Shown one piece after another: positions 12,201 to 24,334 of a DNA stretch of 64,000 nt. Below the pieces are notes generated by a model that saw only the letters and a list, made by a program, of their open reading frames with translations, was not told where the DNA came from and ran no database searches. Made by a program: the position numbers and the translations under genes. The stretch is from Euonymus europaeus (lineage: Eukaryota > Streptophyta > Magnoliopsida > Celastrales > Celastraceae), in contig OY756964.1 in NCBI GenBank assembly GCA_963580455.1, positions 7,750,001 to 7,814,000 on the forward strand, written 5' to 3'. Each line of letters opens with the position of its first letter. Position 1 is the stretch's first letter.

Positions 12201-14690
12201 TTATTAGTTATTAGTGAAATTGGCTGACAGAACATAATATTTTGGCACTTTTTTACCTGACTTGAGTTGCTAGTTTAATGGATATACAGCTAGCTATACC
12301 AAACCTTCTATTCGAGTGATATAATACAATTTGCTACATTATATATCCCTTTCAACATGACAAGTATAGTTTTTGTAATATTTGTTTTTTCCCCTCAGAT
12401 TGAAAGAAAGGTGGGTTGAAGTTACATTTGATACACAGGTCGATGCGCTCATGGAGGCTGTGAATAAAAAATATGTATCTGAAGGGCATTATGACGGTGC
12501 TGATTCACGCTGCACTATGGTGTTTGCAAACACTGTTGAGGCTGTTGAAGCAGTGGCTAAAATATTGCAGAGTTCTGGGATTAAATGTTATCGTTACCAC
12601 AAGGACAGCTCTCTTGAGGAGCGTGCAAAGGTGTTAGTTGATTTTCAAGAGAAAGGTGGAGTGCTTGTATGCACTGATGCTGCTGCACGTGGCATTGACA
12701 TTCCCAATGTCTCACACATCATTCAGGTTCTTCTCTTCAACATTATCAGCTATGCACTTGTCTGTCTGTTAAATTCTTGTGAGGAGGATATTGGCATAAC
12801 TGTTATAAAATATGTGACAAGGCGTACTATATCAGCAATCAGCATGTGGCTGTATGAATTTTTTTTCCTTAAATTTTGACTCCAATATTGATTTGTAATT
12901 TATTGATCAGCCTTTTTTTTTTAATTTTATTTTGTCTTCTAAAGCAGCCAGTAGAAATGCCTCCATGCACTGTCCTGATTTTTTCTATAGGCCAATGCAC
13001 TCCTCATGCCCTAGGCCACTGCCTAGATTTTTTTACCTACTTCCTTAAAAAAAATTCACCTGCTGTTCCCTGCTCAGCTATTTTATCCACTGGCCACCAC
13101 TTGGCTACATCAGCGTTCAACAATCAAGTGTCAACCAATGCTGACTGAATGTTGTCATTTTTTTGGGTATCCAACTGCCACTAAGCCGAGCTTCTTGGTT
13201 GTTTCCATGACAGCTTCTTGTGATCTCTGTGAGCATTATCCCCATTAAGAATTATCATGGTTCTAGACTTGTAGTAGCTAAAGCTGTTGGCTATTTCTGT
13301 TTGTAGCAGTCCTCTATTAGAAACTGTTAGGTTTGGCGTAGAGATCTTTCTAAAGCAAATGTTATTAACTGCTAGTTAGACCAGTCTTTCCTGACTGAAC
13401 TAAAATTTAAGTGTCATTCATATTTCATCACGAGTAATGCTACTGTCCCCCTAAAAACATGACTCCCCATTTTACCCCCAATCTATGTGGCATGTGAAAT
13501 AGCTATTGAATATAAACATATATGTAGGATCTACTTAACATCCAACACTTCACATCTAGGAAGCATGGACTCGTCGAAATGGGCAACGAATCCGCACCCG
13601 CATTCTGTATTCTTTGAGAATTTATGAATCCACGTGTCTCTTGTCGCCGTATCCGAGTCGATGCTTTTTAGCTTCACATTCATTGGGGGTGGAATGAGTA
13701 ATATTTTGTTGGCCTTAAACGTTATTCTTTCATAACTATTACCTAGACTGGGTGAGGATTTAAGCATGACACTGAACCAACTTGCCTGTAGGCCATCTTT
13801 ATTGTTATTTTTCAGCCTTATATATTATTGCTACTCATATCTTCGTGGTTGCTTCCTTATTTTCTATCAAATTCATGTACTGGGACTTAATTTAATGAAG
13901 TTAATCTTGAATTTTTGTTTCTTGCAGGCAGACTTTGCCACTTCCGCTGTAGATTTTTTGCATAGGGTTGGTCGCACAGCTCGAGCTGGGCAATATGGAC
14001 TTGTTACTAGCCTTTACACTGAAGCCAACCGGGAACTTGTTGATGCCATTCGTCAAGCGTGGGAACTGGGTCAGCCAGTGGTAATTCTCAAAGCATGCAG
14101 ATTTCTGGTTCTATATGTACTATATTTGAGTTGCATGTTGGTTTATTGAATACAGTCAAATGTGAACAATCCATTCTTTGGCCAGCCCCTGGTGGTCATT
14201 ACATGATCACACGTGCAGACTTTAATGTAGCTTTGAGCTCCAATGGTTGACTATGATCACTTTTTATTAGTGGAATGTGATGATAAATTTATAATCAATG
14301 TCTGTTAGTTTCTTGTTATATGCATCTTGCAGAAAAATGGCTAATATTTTATCTTATGGCTGCAGGAAACGGCATTTAGCAGAAAGAGAAGCTTCCGTAA
14401 CAAGCTTAAGAAGAGAGGTATTTTTTTGTTGTTGTTCTCATTACATTAACATATGAGCACAAAAGTAATAATGATGAAAACATGTGCTTTCTTTCATTGA
14501 AACCAAAGCTTGTTTGTAATTCTAATAGAAAGTCTGTAGATTTATCATTTTTTTTGTGTTCTGGCTAAAATAATCTGTGGTGGTACAGATTTGTTATGAT
14601 ACAGAAGTTGAGGGGATATGATGTTTCCTTGTTTTACCAGGTTTGAGCAAAGTCAAGGACATGTCGAACACTGAGTTGGCAATGGCATGA
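9211..14690 (+). CDS. RH22: DEAD-box ATP-dependent RNA helicase 22-like
   Basis: Eight exons can be joined in frame: 9211-9528, 10181-10465, 10619-10732, 10858-11294, 12399-12726, 13928-14080, 14366-14417 and 14641-14690, all GT-AG, giving 578 aa. Visible motifs are the Q-motif region (about 84-106), Walker A AETGSGKT (123-130), DEAD (242-245), AATLP as motif III (349-353), the ARGID segment near 480 and HRVGRTARAG (from 506). The N-terminus (about 60 residues) is rich in Ser and Arg with few acidic residues, like a plastid or mitochondrial transit peptide. Between motifs II and III lies an acidic, Ser-rich insert (about 270-330). Length and motif layout match plant RH22, known in Arabidopsis for plastid ribosome assembly; the organellar role here is inferred. 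The Met at 9211 is the first in the frame. Confidence 0.92.
11295..12398 (+). other. RH22 intron 4
   Basis: A 1.1-kb intron between the exon carrying DEAD and AATLP and the helicase C-domain exon. It contains an A-run of about 21 bases at 11735-11755 and no gene-like signal. The splice joins a split Arg codon (phase 2). Confidence 0.8.
13432..13707. repeat. MITE-like non-autonomous repeat in RH22 intron 5
   Basis: The left end GAGTAATGCTACTGTCCCCC resembles the inverse of the right end (GGGGGTGGAATGAGTAATATT, 13685-13705), giving imperfect terminal inverted repeats. A related unit lies at 48629-48836 with the same left end and a shared internal piece (ATCTATGTGGCATGTG against ATTTATGTGGTGTAAG). 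It has no coding capacity. Superfamily is undetermined and no clear target-site duplication was found. Confidence 0.5.
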
Positions 14691-16020
14691 GGAAAATGGT
14701 ACGTGATGTAGCGCAGACATCCTATATTGATTCCTTGCTTTCGTTAATTTGATGTATTTTTTTGATGTGTTTGTTATATATTTTTCATTTAACCCGACTA
14801 TCAAATGAATCTCCAATACGGCAATATCCCCCACCCATTCCTCTGTCTCTCTGAAATCTTAAGACTTTTGGATGTCTATGCTGTGCCCAAATCGTGAAAC
14901 AGCAGAATTCTTTTCACCAGTCGTAAGGGGTGCTAGAATCTCTTCTTTCAGTAGTGGACTGCCTGGCTTGAGTTTTGCTCCATATGCTCAATGGGAAGGA
15001 ATTAGGTGTCTTCCTTTGTTTCTTCTTGTCTTCTTTCTTTATTCGTTCATAGAAAGGGCTTTGGCTGCAGAGTGGTAGGAAAACTGAGGAAGCCCTTGAT
15101 CTGGTTTGAAAGGATTTCCGCCCTAAATGGGAGTAAGCAGTTTGATAGTCTAATTCCCTTCTGAAGCCTGCCCAAATCGTGAAACAGCAGAATTCTGAGT
15201 TTTAAAGAATATTCATTTTCATGGAAATCCACGTCTCTGGAGACAAATATTTCATTTGTTTCCAGATCCAGCATTTGACATATTGATTACTCCATTTTCT
15301 ATTTGTGGAGAATTTATGGATGGAACTATGGGGATAGACTTTTGCTTTGTTACTTGTTGGTTGCTTTCTATACAATGCTGTATGTCCCGGTCTTCCACTC
15401 TGTATAAAATATTATACTCTTAAGTAAACCATTTTGTTGAATCGCTACATAGTGCACTATGAAAAGTTTCCTGGTGGAACGTTGGTTATCTTAGAATACC
15501 CAGAGGTTCCATCGGTGATGGCAGCCTCATGTGTGTAGTAACGTTTTTGCTAATGTGTTCTAGCAGAATTAGGTGGAAGGAGATCAACGACTCAGATGAT
15601 CTGGTCCTCCGATCATGAATAGGAGACGTGAATCCCTCTCCCGGCCTTCTGCTTGCATGTTTCGAAGTCGGATAATGTGGTGCTCCAGATAAGCTATATG
15701 CTATTTATACAACTTGTGCTATTGGACATTGGATTTTTTTCTTTTCTTTTTTCCTTCTGGTATTGTGTCCGAGATAGGAAATCCATCTGCTGGACGAGGG
15801 TAGACCTGGGTAGTGACTTTGAGGAGACCTTCGAAAACGATAATTGTGTTTACTTTTGAAATAGAGACGAGAGTTGGTTCTACTTGGGTTGAAGTCTGAA
15901 TGGTATAAAATTGTTCTTGTTTGTTGTCTGCTTTAGCCATTGTACCGAAGATATTGTGTATCAGCAGAAAGTCGAGAACAATAGAGCTTAACCCAAACGA
16001 GGTGTAATACATTTGAGTTG
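14691..16020 (+). other. RH22 downstream region / possible 3' UTR
   Basis: No further coding exon is recognised after the stop at 14688-14690. A possible donor (GTACGTGATG) at 14700 suggests a 3'-UTR intron, but this is not proven. The stretch is less AT-rich than the DNA beyond 16 kb and holds a 28-bp direct repeat (14884-14911 and 15169-15196), so it may be transcribed. Confidence 0.35.
14884..15196 (+). repeat. 28-bp exact direct repeat, 285 bp apart
   Basis: The 28 bases starting TGCCCAAATCGTGAAACAGC occur identically at 14884-14911 and 15169-15196 and end in GAATTCT. The intervening DNA has no identified element. Confidence 0.85.
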
Positions 16021-19000
16021 AAATTTCTAATTTTCTTGAAGTCTCGTTAAATACTATTATGTAGAGTGATTTATTTTCTTAAAACCACTGAAATTTTATG
16101 ACTGCATTAGTTTTTTAATGGGAAAATTGGATATAAGTCAGAAGTATTGTTTCAATAAGGACATTTATATAAGTTTTGTTCCAATATATTCAGAGTTTAA
16201 ATTAATATTATAAAAGGGACAAAGCTTTAAAAAAAATTAAAAACTTTTAAGTAAACTTTAAATAACCTAATTCTCAATTGAGTTATTTAATGATATAAGT
16301 CCAATTAATTAAGTTATTATTAATTTTAATTAAATAACAAAAAAATTCCTTATGTTAGCTCGACTAATTTCGTGGACTAATTTCTTCACTAACTTGATTA
16401 CTTCCACCGTTGTTTTTTACTAAATTGAGTTTCTTATTTGATTCATGGAGAAATTTTAAGTTTATAAGTTGATTTTAATGGAGATAATAAACATAATATC
16501 AATATATTCAAAAAAGATATAATATCAGTATACTTTGTTTGAAGACGATTCGCGAGAATTTCATTTAGAAATGTCGCAAAAAAGAAAATTGAAACACAAT
16601 GATTTCATTGAAACTGATTTAATATCAACAAATTCAGAACATAAAAACAGATCCAAAACAGATATAATAGATAGATCCAAAATATATATAATATTTTGCA
16701 GATTAAGTTTTATATTTCTCTCTCTAGATAAACAACTCCACATGTAGATCTATCTTCTGTATGCATAGATCTGTTCGAACAAGAAAGATCTAGAGTCACT
16801 TCAATCAATAGTATAGATAAATAACTTTTGTTGGCTATGAAGGTGAGGATATGATGAAAAAGAGAGATGAAGAAAATAGATTGTTATAGTGTTTTTGACT
16901 TGTCCTTATTGGAACAAACTTATGTTATTTTTTCATTGTGTAAATTCCCTTTTTTTTGAATAGGTTAACATAGATTCTGCAACATGTATAACATCGGGGA
17001 TATATTGTTTCCTTTCCTTTTGACCAATGGGACTTGTTGTCTATGATAAATTACTCTTTACGGAGTTGTCAATTGGGCTGTGCGAATCGGTTCTTATATT
17101 TGTTTTGTTAGGTTTGCTTGATATTGGTTGGTTGAGCCCAGTCGTTTCCCATTATAATTTCTAAGCTTTCATATGGGCTATTGCATATAGACAGTACAAA
17201 CAAGGGTTTTTCCTCATAGTTTTTGGAACCGTTTCATGTCATTGGTCATACAGTGAAAATCTCAAACCAACCTCAATCATGATTTTTTGGTAACAAAATA
17301 TTGTACACGTTTGAAAACTATCAAATTCGAGGTTTGATCACGATATTGAGATGAAACCGCCAACCGACAATATGGCAGAAAATTGGCAAATATTTGTTTT
17401 CCTAGACTATCTTTGTCTCACTTCATGTACTCTCTGTTTCTCTTGGTGTTCTCATTGCTTCTTCTTAATTGCCTTCCTCTTCACAGCTTCATTGACACTG
17501 TCAAACTTGCTTTTCCATATTGGAGATGTCATGGCTCTAAAGAACGAAAAGTGGTTTTGATCGTAGTTATATATGTAAACAGAGGAAGAAAGCATAGGCA
17601 ATCAATATAATCGAGTATAAAGTTATGAATGTAGGGGAAGGCGGAAAGCATGATGAAGGCTTGTACACATCAATGAACAAAAGGAAACGGGGTCACCTGA
17701 CCTGTCTAGACTATGAAGATGATGTGCGAGTTTGATTTAGAGAGGAAGAAGAAAAGCAAACGCAAAGAGGAAGAAGACAAGAATTTGAGTTTGTGTTCGA
17801 TTTAGGGCTGCATGTGATTTAAATATTTATTCCTTTGTGGCTTACTTTTGTTTATTTAAGAATGGATGTGGGCTTAAGATTTGGTGGGCTATTGACTAAT
17901 GATGTATAAATGGGCTATGCATCAAATTTGATTTTGGGCTTAGACATTTAAATGGACAAATAAGAAACAAATTATCTAGTCAATATATCCAAGTATATAT
18001 TAATTTGTTGTGTATTTTAAACCCGCGGTTCAACCTTAATCATATTGGTTGAATCTCAAAAACTTGAACCTTTAGTTAATAAGGTTTGAGCCATCGTATG
18101 ATTTTGACAAGTGAAAACTATGTTTTTCCTTATCTTGCTTGACTAAAAGCTCACAACGTCACCTGATATTTTGATGCAACGTAGAATACTCCCATTTATA
18201 CTTTCGATTTGACCCAAAAAAAGACCAAAGATTTAAGGCAGGGATAGCGTTCCAACTAGCAACAAACTAAAGCTTTTTATTTTATTTTTTATTTTTTTTA
18301 TAAGCAGCAAATGTATTAAAGCAACAAAAGAAGAACAATATAACATATAATGAGAAATGGCCTAAGAAGAGAAACAACTATAGATATTGAAACAAATAAA
18401 ACAGTCAAGCGGGGAAAGAACCTTGACCGAAAACACAACCAGACTCTAGTTAATGCCTCTGATCTTCATTATGGCATATCTATTAAAGGATGGCCCTTTT
18501 CATGAGATTATTCATGGTGTATATTGGACTACTAATTTCCAAAAGAAGGCAATGATCTTTTCCATTTTGGATGAAATTTGATAGAAGCCATTGAACTTGT
18601 ATATGATTAATTCACTGGATGAAAGGCAAAGCATGTAAGGGTAGAAGGAGTTGATGAGAAGGAAAAGAAGAAAAAATCAATAACTGCAATGAAAAGGAAA
18701 GGGAGAAGATGATAAAGAGCAAAGGAGAAAGAGAGAAGAAGATTGAGGAAAGAGAGAAGAGGAAAGGGCAAGGAAGAGGAATTAGCTGGAAGAAGATTAA
18801 AGGGATGAGAATTGTGATACTATAATACTCATTGAAGAGGCTATCAATTTGATAGCTACAATGATTTTCCTCATACCTATGCAATGCATCCGACTGGCGA
18901 ATAGGTTATAGAAGTAGCATTTTGTAGATACTGTATTGTAGATGTGAGACCATAGATGCTATTCTTCATGTGAAAGTCATTCTTCCTGTAATCATCCTCA

Positions 19001-19529
19001 TAAATTTGCTGGTATCAATAGTACCTCTTGGATGGAACAACATAAAAATCAACCTTATCGGATAAACCCTCGCCAAGCAAATCTCCAAAACCCTCACAAG
19101 AGACAGTGATCACGCAACACACTAAAAGAATACCAAAATTAACACTTATGAGGGCTCTATAACCAATAAACACTAATTAACTAACAAACGAGGATAAGGA
19201 AATTCGAAGCACAAATAATCACCTCACAATACTTACATATGCAAGAAAACCCACCCCAGTCAAGGACCACCCGAGAAGAAAATCCACCTCACAACAAAAC
19301 CTGAGATACCACCTTAAGTACCTAAAACCCACCCCAGGCAAGTAGAGGCACGCAACGCTATGCAATACTAGAGAAGCCAAAGATAAAGCCCAACAAAACC
19401 TGAGATACCACCTTGAGTACCTAAAAGAACCAAACTGTAACACACACAAACAACAAACAAACACAAGACACACCCAACATGTAGCACACAAACCACATAG
19501 GTTGAAGAATTTCTAAAACTACATGGTTA
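16021..19529. other. Gene-poor AT-rich spacer
   Basis: No gene could be supported. Open frames here are short and without domains. A purine-rich GA tract at about 18640-18800 gives chance minus-strand frames rich in Leu, Phe and Ser. The right part (18980-19529) probably belongs to the 3' untranslated tail of the LINE remnant at 19530-19950, and holds the direct repeats listed separately. Confidence 0.55.
19245..19426 (+). repeat. Interspersed direct repeats of 36 and 20 bp
   Basis: A 36-bp unit beginning CAACAAAACCTGAGATACCA occurs at 19292-19327 and 19391-19426 with one mismatch. A second unit beginning AAAACCCACCCCAG occurs near 19248 and 19325. Together they form a partly duplicated block, probably in the 3' tail of the LINE. 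Confidence 0.75.
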
Positions 19530-19950
19530 AATCAAATCACATGCTTACTCCATGCCTTGTAAGAGCATCTACAATATCATTTCTCTCCCTTATAGTATGC
19601 ATGACTTCTAGGTTCTAGAGTTTTAGTTTTGCCAGACCAATCCCATTTAACACTTCATTTAGCTTCCATGGCATGTCTCCTTCATTCATTGTCTACTTAC
19701 AGGCATTTTGAGAATAAGTTTCTAGTATCAGACCTATCCATGACATATCTGACCTTGAAATGGACAATTGTTATTTTTCATGATAGCTTTTATTTCTTCT
19801 TCATTCGATTCACAGATGCCAATATTGCATGAGAACAAGCATAAGAGAATCCCATTTGAGTCCATCAAGACTCCTCTAATACCTGCTGAACTAGGTTTTT
19901 CAAGAGCAGAGCCACCTTCATTTCAGTTCTCCAATTGTAAATGGCAACCA
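19530..19950 (-). pseudogene. LINE (non-LTR) RNase H-domain remnant
   Basis: Read on the minus strand, the piece near 19870-19920 translates to GSALEKPSSAGIRGVL followed by LCLFSCNIGICESNEEE, the typical start of the RNase H domain found at the end of plant L1-type LINE ORF2. About 300 bases further, MHTIRERNDIVDALTRHG matches the conserved RNase H tail. Stops and a frameshift lie between. The reverse transcriptase that should precede it (to the right) is cut off by the LTR element starting at 20002. Confidence 0.65.
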
Positions 19951-20001
19951 CTATAACAGACAAGATCTTGATGTAATAATTCTCGCATGTGCACAAGCGT
20001 A

Positions 20002-20674
20002 TGTGATAGTTATGAAATTACCTATTGTTTCTGGTATTAATCTCTCTCTCTTCTCTCTCATGCCTTTAGTATGTCTAATTTTGTACGTTTACTCGTTCCT
20101 TAACATTCTTGTAGGTAAATTATGGCTTGGAATGGAAAGAGGTAAACATAGTTTGAGACTAGAAAGTTTGAAGTTGGAACAAGTGTACATACTATTCTTG
20201 ACGGACTTTTGCCCACGTCTAGGCACGATCAAGGTGACCCAGTCCAAAAACGGTGTATTTGGAAGTAAAATCTTGCCTAGGTGTCCGACCAGGTGATTGT
20301 GCACCTAGGCACCCAATTTGTGCACGCCCTCAAGGTTGTCGACTATCCAGTCTAGAGGAGTTTATGACAAAAATGTTTTGTGCTTGGCGTGGTTGCACCT
20401 AGGCAAAATTTCTACATGCCTAATCGCCTAGGATAGTTTTTGACCCAGCTTTTTATATGCAAAAATTCTAGCCACAACTCAATTTTTTTGGAACTTTGAA
20501 CAAACTTTCTGGAGAGTAGAAAACAGAGAGAAAAAGGAGATTTTAAGACTTGGAGAAGAGATTCTTCATCTTGGCTTAGATTTCCTCCACTTTTGGGTTT
20601 ATTCACCATGTTTCTCTCTCTTTCCTTTTATTTCTCTCTCTATATATGTAACTAAACTTCTTGTCGCCAAGGCT
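20002..20674 (+). repeat. Left LTR copy, truncated
   Basis: Clearly similar to 21900-22565 over its length with many substitutions and small gaps, which indicates an old insertion. It contains several CCTAGG-type motifs between 20217 and 20440. Confidence 0.65.
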
Positions 20675-20820
20675 TTGGAATACACCTAGGGTCAATATTT
20701 GCAAAAGAGACCAATTCACACACACACACACACACACATCAATTTGAGTTGTACAAATCCATACCTAGGTCAATTTTAGCAGAACTAGGCTGAATTTCTC
20801 TTAAATCGATTACTAATGAG
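20666..20820 (-). repeat. Inverted LTR block
   Basis: This block, with CACCTAGGGTC and a CA microsatellite (about 20718-20738), matches the reverse complement of 22905-23056, including AAAAGAGACCAATTCACACA and CATACCTAGGTCAATTTTA. The junction falls at GCCAAGGCT, present in both partners. Confidence 0.7.
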
Positions 20821-21899
20821 GTGGGGATACTTTATCTTTTTTTTCACGTAATGAGGATATGTACTATGATTTGTATTATTTATGGCTTTCTTTTGAACTA
20901 AGATTTGATGCCTGTTATATTATTTTTTAACAGAGTTTTTGGACCCATCTTTATCCCTCTATTTGCCTGAGCGAATCTTTGAAGTCTACTTGATTACATA
21001 TTAAATTGATTTACTTTCACTAAGATGTTTGTGGGGTATGGCTTGGATGGGTATGTGTTGAATGCAGTCTTTCTCAAAGATGAGCTAGAACACCATGATA
21101 GTATTATTTTTTGGACTAGTTATTTGTGTATAGCTATCTATCTATCTATAAAAAGATTTGATGGAAAACATGTTCTGCTCTTGTATTATTGCCAAGTAAC
21201 TGGGACATTTTTCTAACCAACTTGAGTTTAACATAAAAAGGTGAGGCAAACATAATAAATATTATAGGCTAGCTTAACTTCAAAGCTTTTTCAACTCAAG
21301 TGATTGGTCCAAGAGGTGCCTTAACACCTAATGCCCTAAGCCAATTGGTTGAGAGTCATTGGTCAAAAAATTGCTACATGGGTTTACTAGAAAGCTTCAT
21401 GGAGTAACTACTAAGCGTTGCACAGTCCTAGTGAAAAACAATGAAAAAAAATGGTGAAAATGAAAATGAAACAGAAAAAAGAGAAAGAGAGAAATATGTA
21501 TATAAATAAATGTTCCTTGGTATCATTACTTGATTGTTGTTGGGAGTCTTGGAATGTGATTATGTTTAACATATATTAACTCTTGGAAGCCACATATTTT
21601 TACATTTGCTCTTGCACCACAAATCGCACAAAAGGAGTAATTAAGTAGACAATTTTTTTCGTTGAGAGTATATGTTTTGATTGAAGTGTGGAATGCTTAA
21701 TATCTTATGATTGAAATGTTTATGGATGTCGTTCGTGTAAGCCCTCAACAGACAACACTTCTCTACTAGGTAGGGGTTTACTGCTTGTTGCATATACTAA
21801 ATGCATATGCAATTCCTGCGCTAGTGAGTTAGGATTTTATCTTTCATAGGTTTGTTTAGTTTAGTTGTACTTGAGGATGAGTATGGTTTAAGTGTGGGG

Positions 21900-23295
21900 T
21901 GTTTGATAGGTATGAAAATACCTATTGTTTTGATAGTAATATCTCGCTCTTTTGCCTTTAATATGTTTTATTTAGTATGTTTACATGTTACTTTGAATTT
22001 TGGTAGGTAAATTGTCTATTGAAATGAAAAGCAGCAAACCGGGGCTAAGACTAGCAAGTTTTTAGAACAAGTGTACAAAGTGTCTAGGTGGAATTTTACT
22101 CAAGCTTGGACAAGGGCACCCAGTTCTGAAACAGTGTATTTTGAAGCAGAAGCTCGCCTAGGTATTCCACTAGGAAATTTTACGCCTCGGCGCCTAATTT
22201 ATGCATGCCCAAAAGGTTATCAATTATCCAGTCTAAAGGATTTTATACTAAAACGTGTTGTGCCTAGGCGTCCGTCTAGGCATGGTTGCTCGAGGTAGAA
22301 TTCCTACACACCTAGGCATCCCATATAGTTTTTTACCTAGTTTTTTTATATGCAAAAACTTGGCTACAACTCACTCTTTTTGAGACTTTAAATAGACTTT
22401 ATAGAGAGTTGAAAACAAAGAGAAAAATGAGGTTTCAAGGCTTAGAGGTGGGATTCTTCATCTTGTCTTGGATTTCCTCCACTTTTGGGTTTATTCACCA
22501 TGTTTCATTCTTTCCTTGTGTTTCTCTCTCCATAAGTGTAACTAAACATCTTGTTGCCAAGGCTAGGATGAAGCCTTGGGTTGAATGATTTGTCAATGAC
22601 TTGATTTGTTTATACATGAGTTTATATGGGTATTAAACTATGGATTCTATGCTTAATTGCCAACTCTTCTTGCTCTTTGTATTTGATCACCACTTAGGGT
22701 TTTAGATGAATTTGTTTGAGGGATTTGTTAGATGGTAAAAGGTCAAGTTAATCATGTTTCTTCAAACCTTAGATTGCAAATATTGTCTCCCTTTGATTAG
22801 AAACAAGTTTGTATGAATCTTAATTTCCACAAAGCTTCATTAATTCCTATGCATGTTTAAACCAATAAGATGAGTAAAATGTTATAGGAACATTCGACCT
22901 AGACCAATATAAGATGGCTAGTAATCAAGGGAAATTCTACCTAGGTGCAGTAAAATCGACCTAGGTAAGGATTCAGTATACGCAAATGGACAAGTGTGTG
23001 TGTGAATTAGTCTCTTTTGTAAATTGTAGACCCTAGGTGAATTCTAAGGCCTTGGTACTTTATTCTTTATTTGAAACTTATTTCATTAGTTTAGTTTTTC
23101 CCTAGTGTTAGTTAATATTTGCATTCTTAATCGAAAATTCCAAAAATAACTTTACTTTTCTGTCTTGTTTTATTTAAAATTGCAAACCAAATCATCTTCA
23201 TACATGCATATAAATATACATTTGGATTGAATATAAATCTATCATTGTGAATAAAATCCTTGCGTGCCACTTGTGCCATTCCACTGGCTACAGCA
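21900..23295 (+). repeat. Right (3') LTR copy
   Basis: Starts TGTTTGATAGGTATG after a polypurine tract. The first 670 bp match the left copy; the rest (22565-23295) has no direct counterpart on the left except the inverted block. The right boundary is uncertain. Confidence 0.55.
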
Positions 23296-23709
23296 CTTAC
23301 TAGTAAGTTATGTGAAACTCAATAGTACGATAGTAGCACAAAAGGTGTAAATACAAGATCGATCACACATAGACATGTTTAATTGAATAGTGCAACCAAA
23401 TTTAATTCAAATAACAAATTAAATAAAGAGAGAGACGGATGAGATATGAAAACAAAATATTAAGCGATTAAAATGATTTTGAGATTTACAAAGAGAAAAG
23501 ACTAAGGTATGACTTTACCAAACAATCTAATTACAAGTTTATAACAATCAAACATTCAATATTAATTTAGATTTTAGGGTTGACTCTTCGCTCAACTGTG
23601 TTGATCCATATATCGTGGCAACAACACATATTATAAATACTAAACTAATCCTATTTGATAACAATCTTTAATTCAGAACTAATCACGTATTATAAATACA
23701 ATTGGAACG
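23296..23709. other. Unclassified repeat-like spacer
   Basis: No gene is seen. The text between the two LTR elements is AT-rich and looks like LTR material of another family, but I could not find its partner in the window. Confidence 0.35.
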
Positions 23710-24318
23710 GACCCCTCAATACAAACATAAATGAGTCCAAATTAACCTATTTAAACTCCAATGTCACGAAAAATCAACCTAGAAAACTCATAGATATCCT
23801 AATTTGAAAATCCATGAATCTTACCTTAGATCTTGATAAGAATGTCCCAGATCATGATTTGGCACTTCAATCCTTGCTAATCTTCAAGAAATCTTTCTTC
23901 TCTCTCTATAATTTTATCTCTCTTCCTTCTCCTTCCTGGCTAAACTCAGAAAATACCCATCTTGTTCTAATTTTCCCACGATAAAGTGCAGACATAACTA
24001 TTCATGAGCTTAGGCGTTTGTATTTTTGTTCATGCACCTAGGTGTGTGTAATTTTGAGTCTAGATGCCCTTTGAACAATTTTTTTTCTAAACTCTAGTGT
24101 CCTCGGCGGGATCCTAGCATGAATTGCACAAGCCTAAGTGCACTACACCTAGGTGTGTGGAAACTTGTGCCTAGGCGCTTTATACTTTTCTCCCTTTTAT
24201 TGTTTTTCGGTCCTGGGTGCTCCTAGTAATGAATTGTACACACCTAGGCATGTCCAATACTTTTGAAACTTCTAAAAACAATAGTTTTTTTTATCATTTT
24301 TTGGGACAGGGTGTCACA
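23710..24318 (-). repeat. 3' LTR of the minus-strand gypsy element (partial)
   Basis: The right edge, GGGTGTCACA, is the inverse of TGTGACACCC, a common gypsy LTR start, and lies next to the polypurine tract. The portion 23720-23850 resembles 36920-37040 of the split 5' LTR. A cluster of CCTAGG-like motifs lies at 24000-24260. The left end is not defined. Confidence 0.6.
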
Positions 24319-24334
24319 CTCTTTCCCCTTAAAG
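24319..24334 (-). other. Polypurine tract of gypsy element
   Basis: On the minus strand CTTTAAGGGGAAAGAG immediately precedes TGTGACAC; it is preceded by a stretch reading like the usual end of gypsy pol (TTTAGGGACAAAATTT). Confidence 0.75.

Larger units (their letters stand above)
20002..23295 (+). mobile_element. Non-coding gypsy-like (Tat/Athila-type) LTR element, rearranged
   Basis: Two divergent copies of the same sequence lie in direct orientation: 20002-20674 and 21900-22565, both opening TGTxTGATAGxTATGAAA. Just before the second copy is GGTTTAAGTGTGGGG, a polypurine-tract form typical of Tat/Athila-type gypsy elements, so 21900 is taken as the 3' LTR start. Between the LTR copies there is only about 1.1 kb with no gag or pol. 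The right end is a guess: a CA end near 23295 would fit. In the left copy, the sequence after 20666 is the inverse of 22905-23056 of the right copy. Confidence 0.6.

Noticed and set aside
13766..14149. Separate gene suggested by the frame over helicase exon 6
   Set aside because: The coding part (ADFATSAVDFLHRVGRTARAG) is exon 6 of RH22; the remainder is intron read-through.
18612..18884. Hydrophobic minus-strand frame
   Set aside because: It is the complement of a GA-rich tract; composition explains the hydrophobic residues.
19219..19491. Cys/Trp-rich minus-strand frame resembling a small secreted protein
   Set aside because: It lies in the repeated tail after the LINE RNase H remnant and consists of duplicated repeat words; no signal peptide is convincing.
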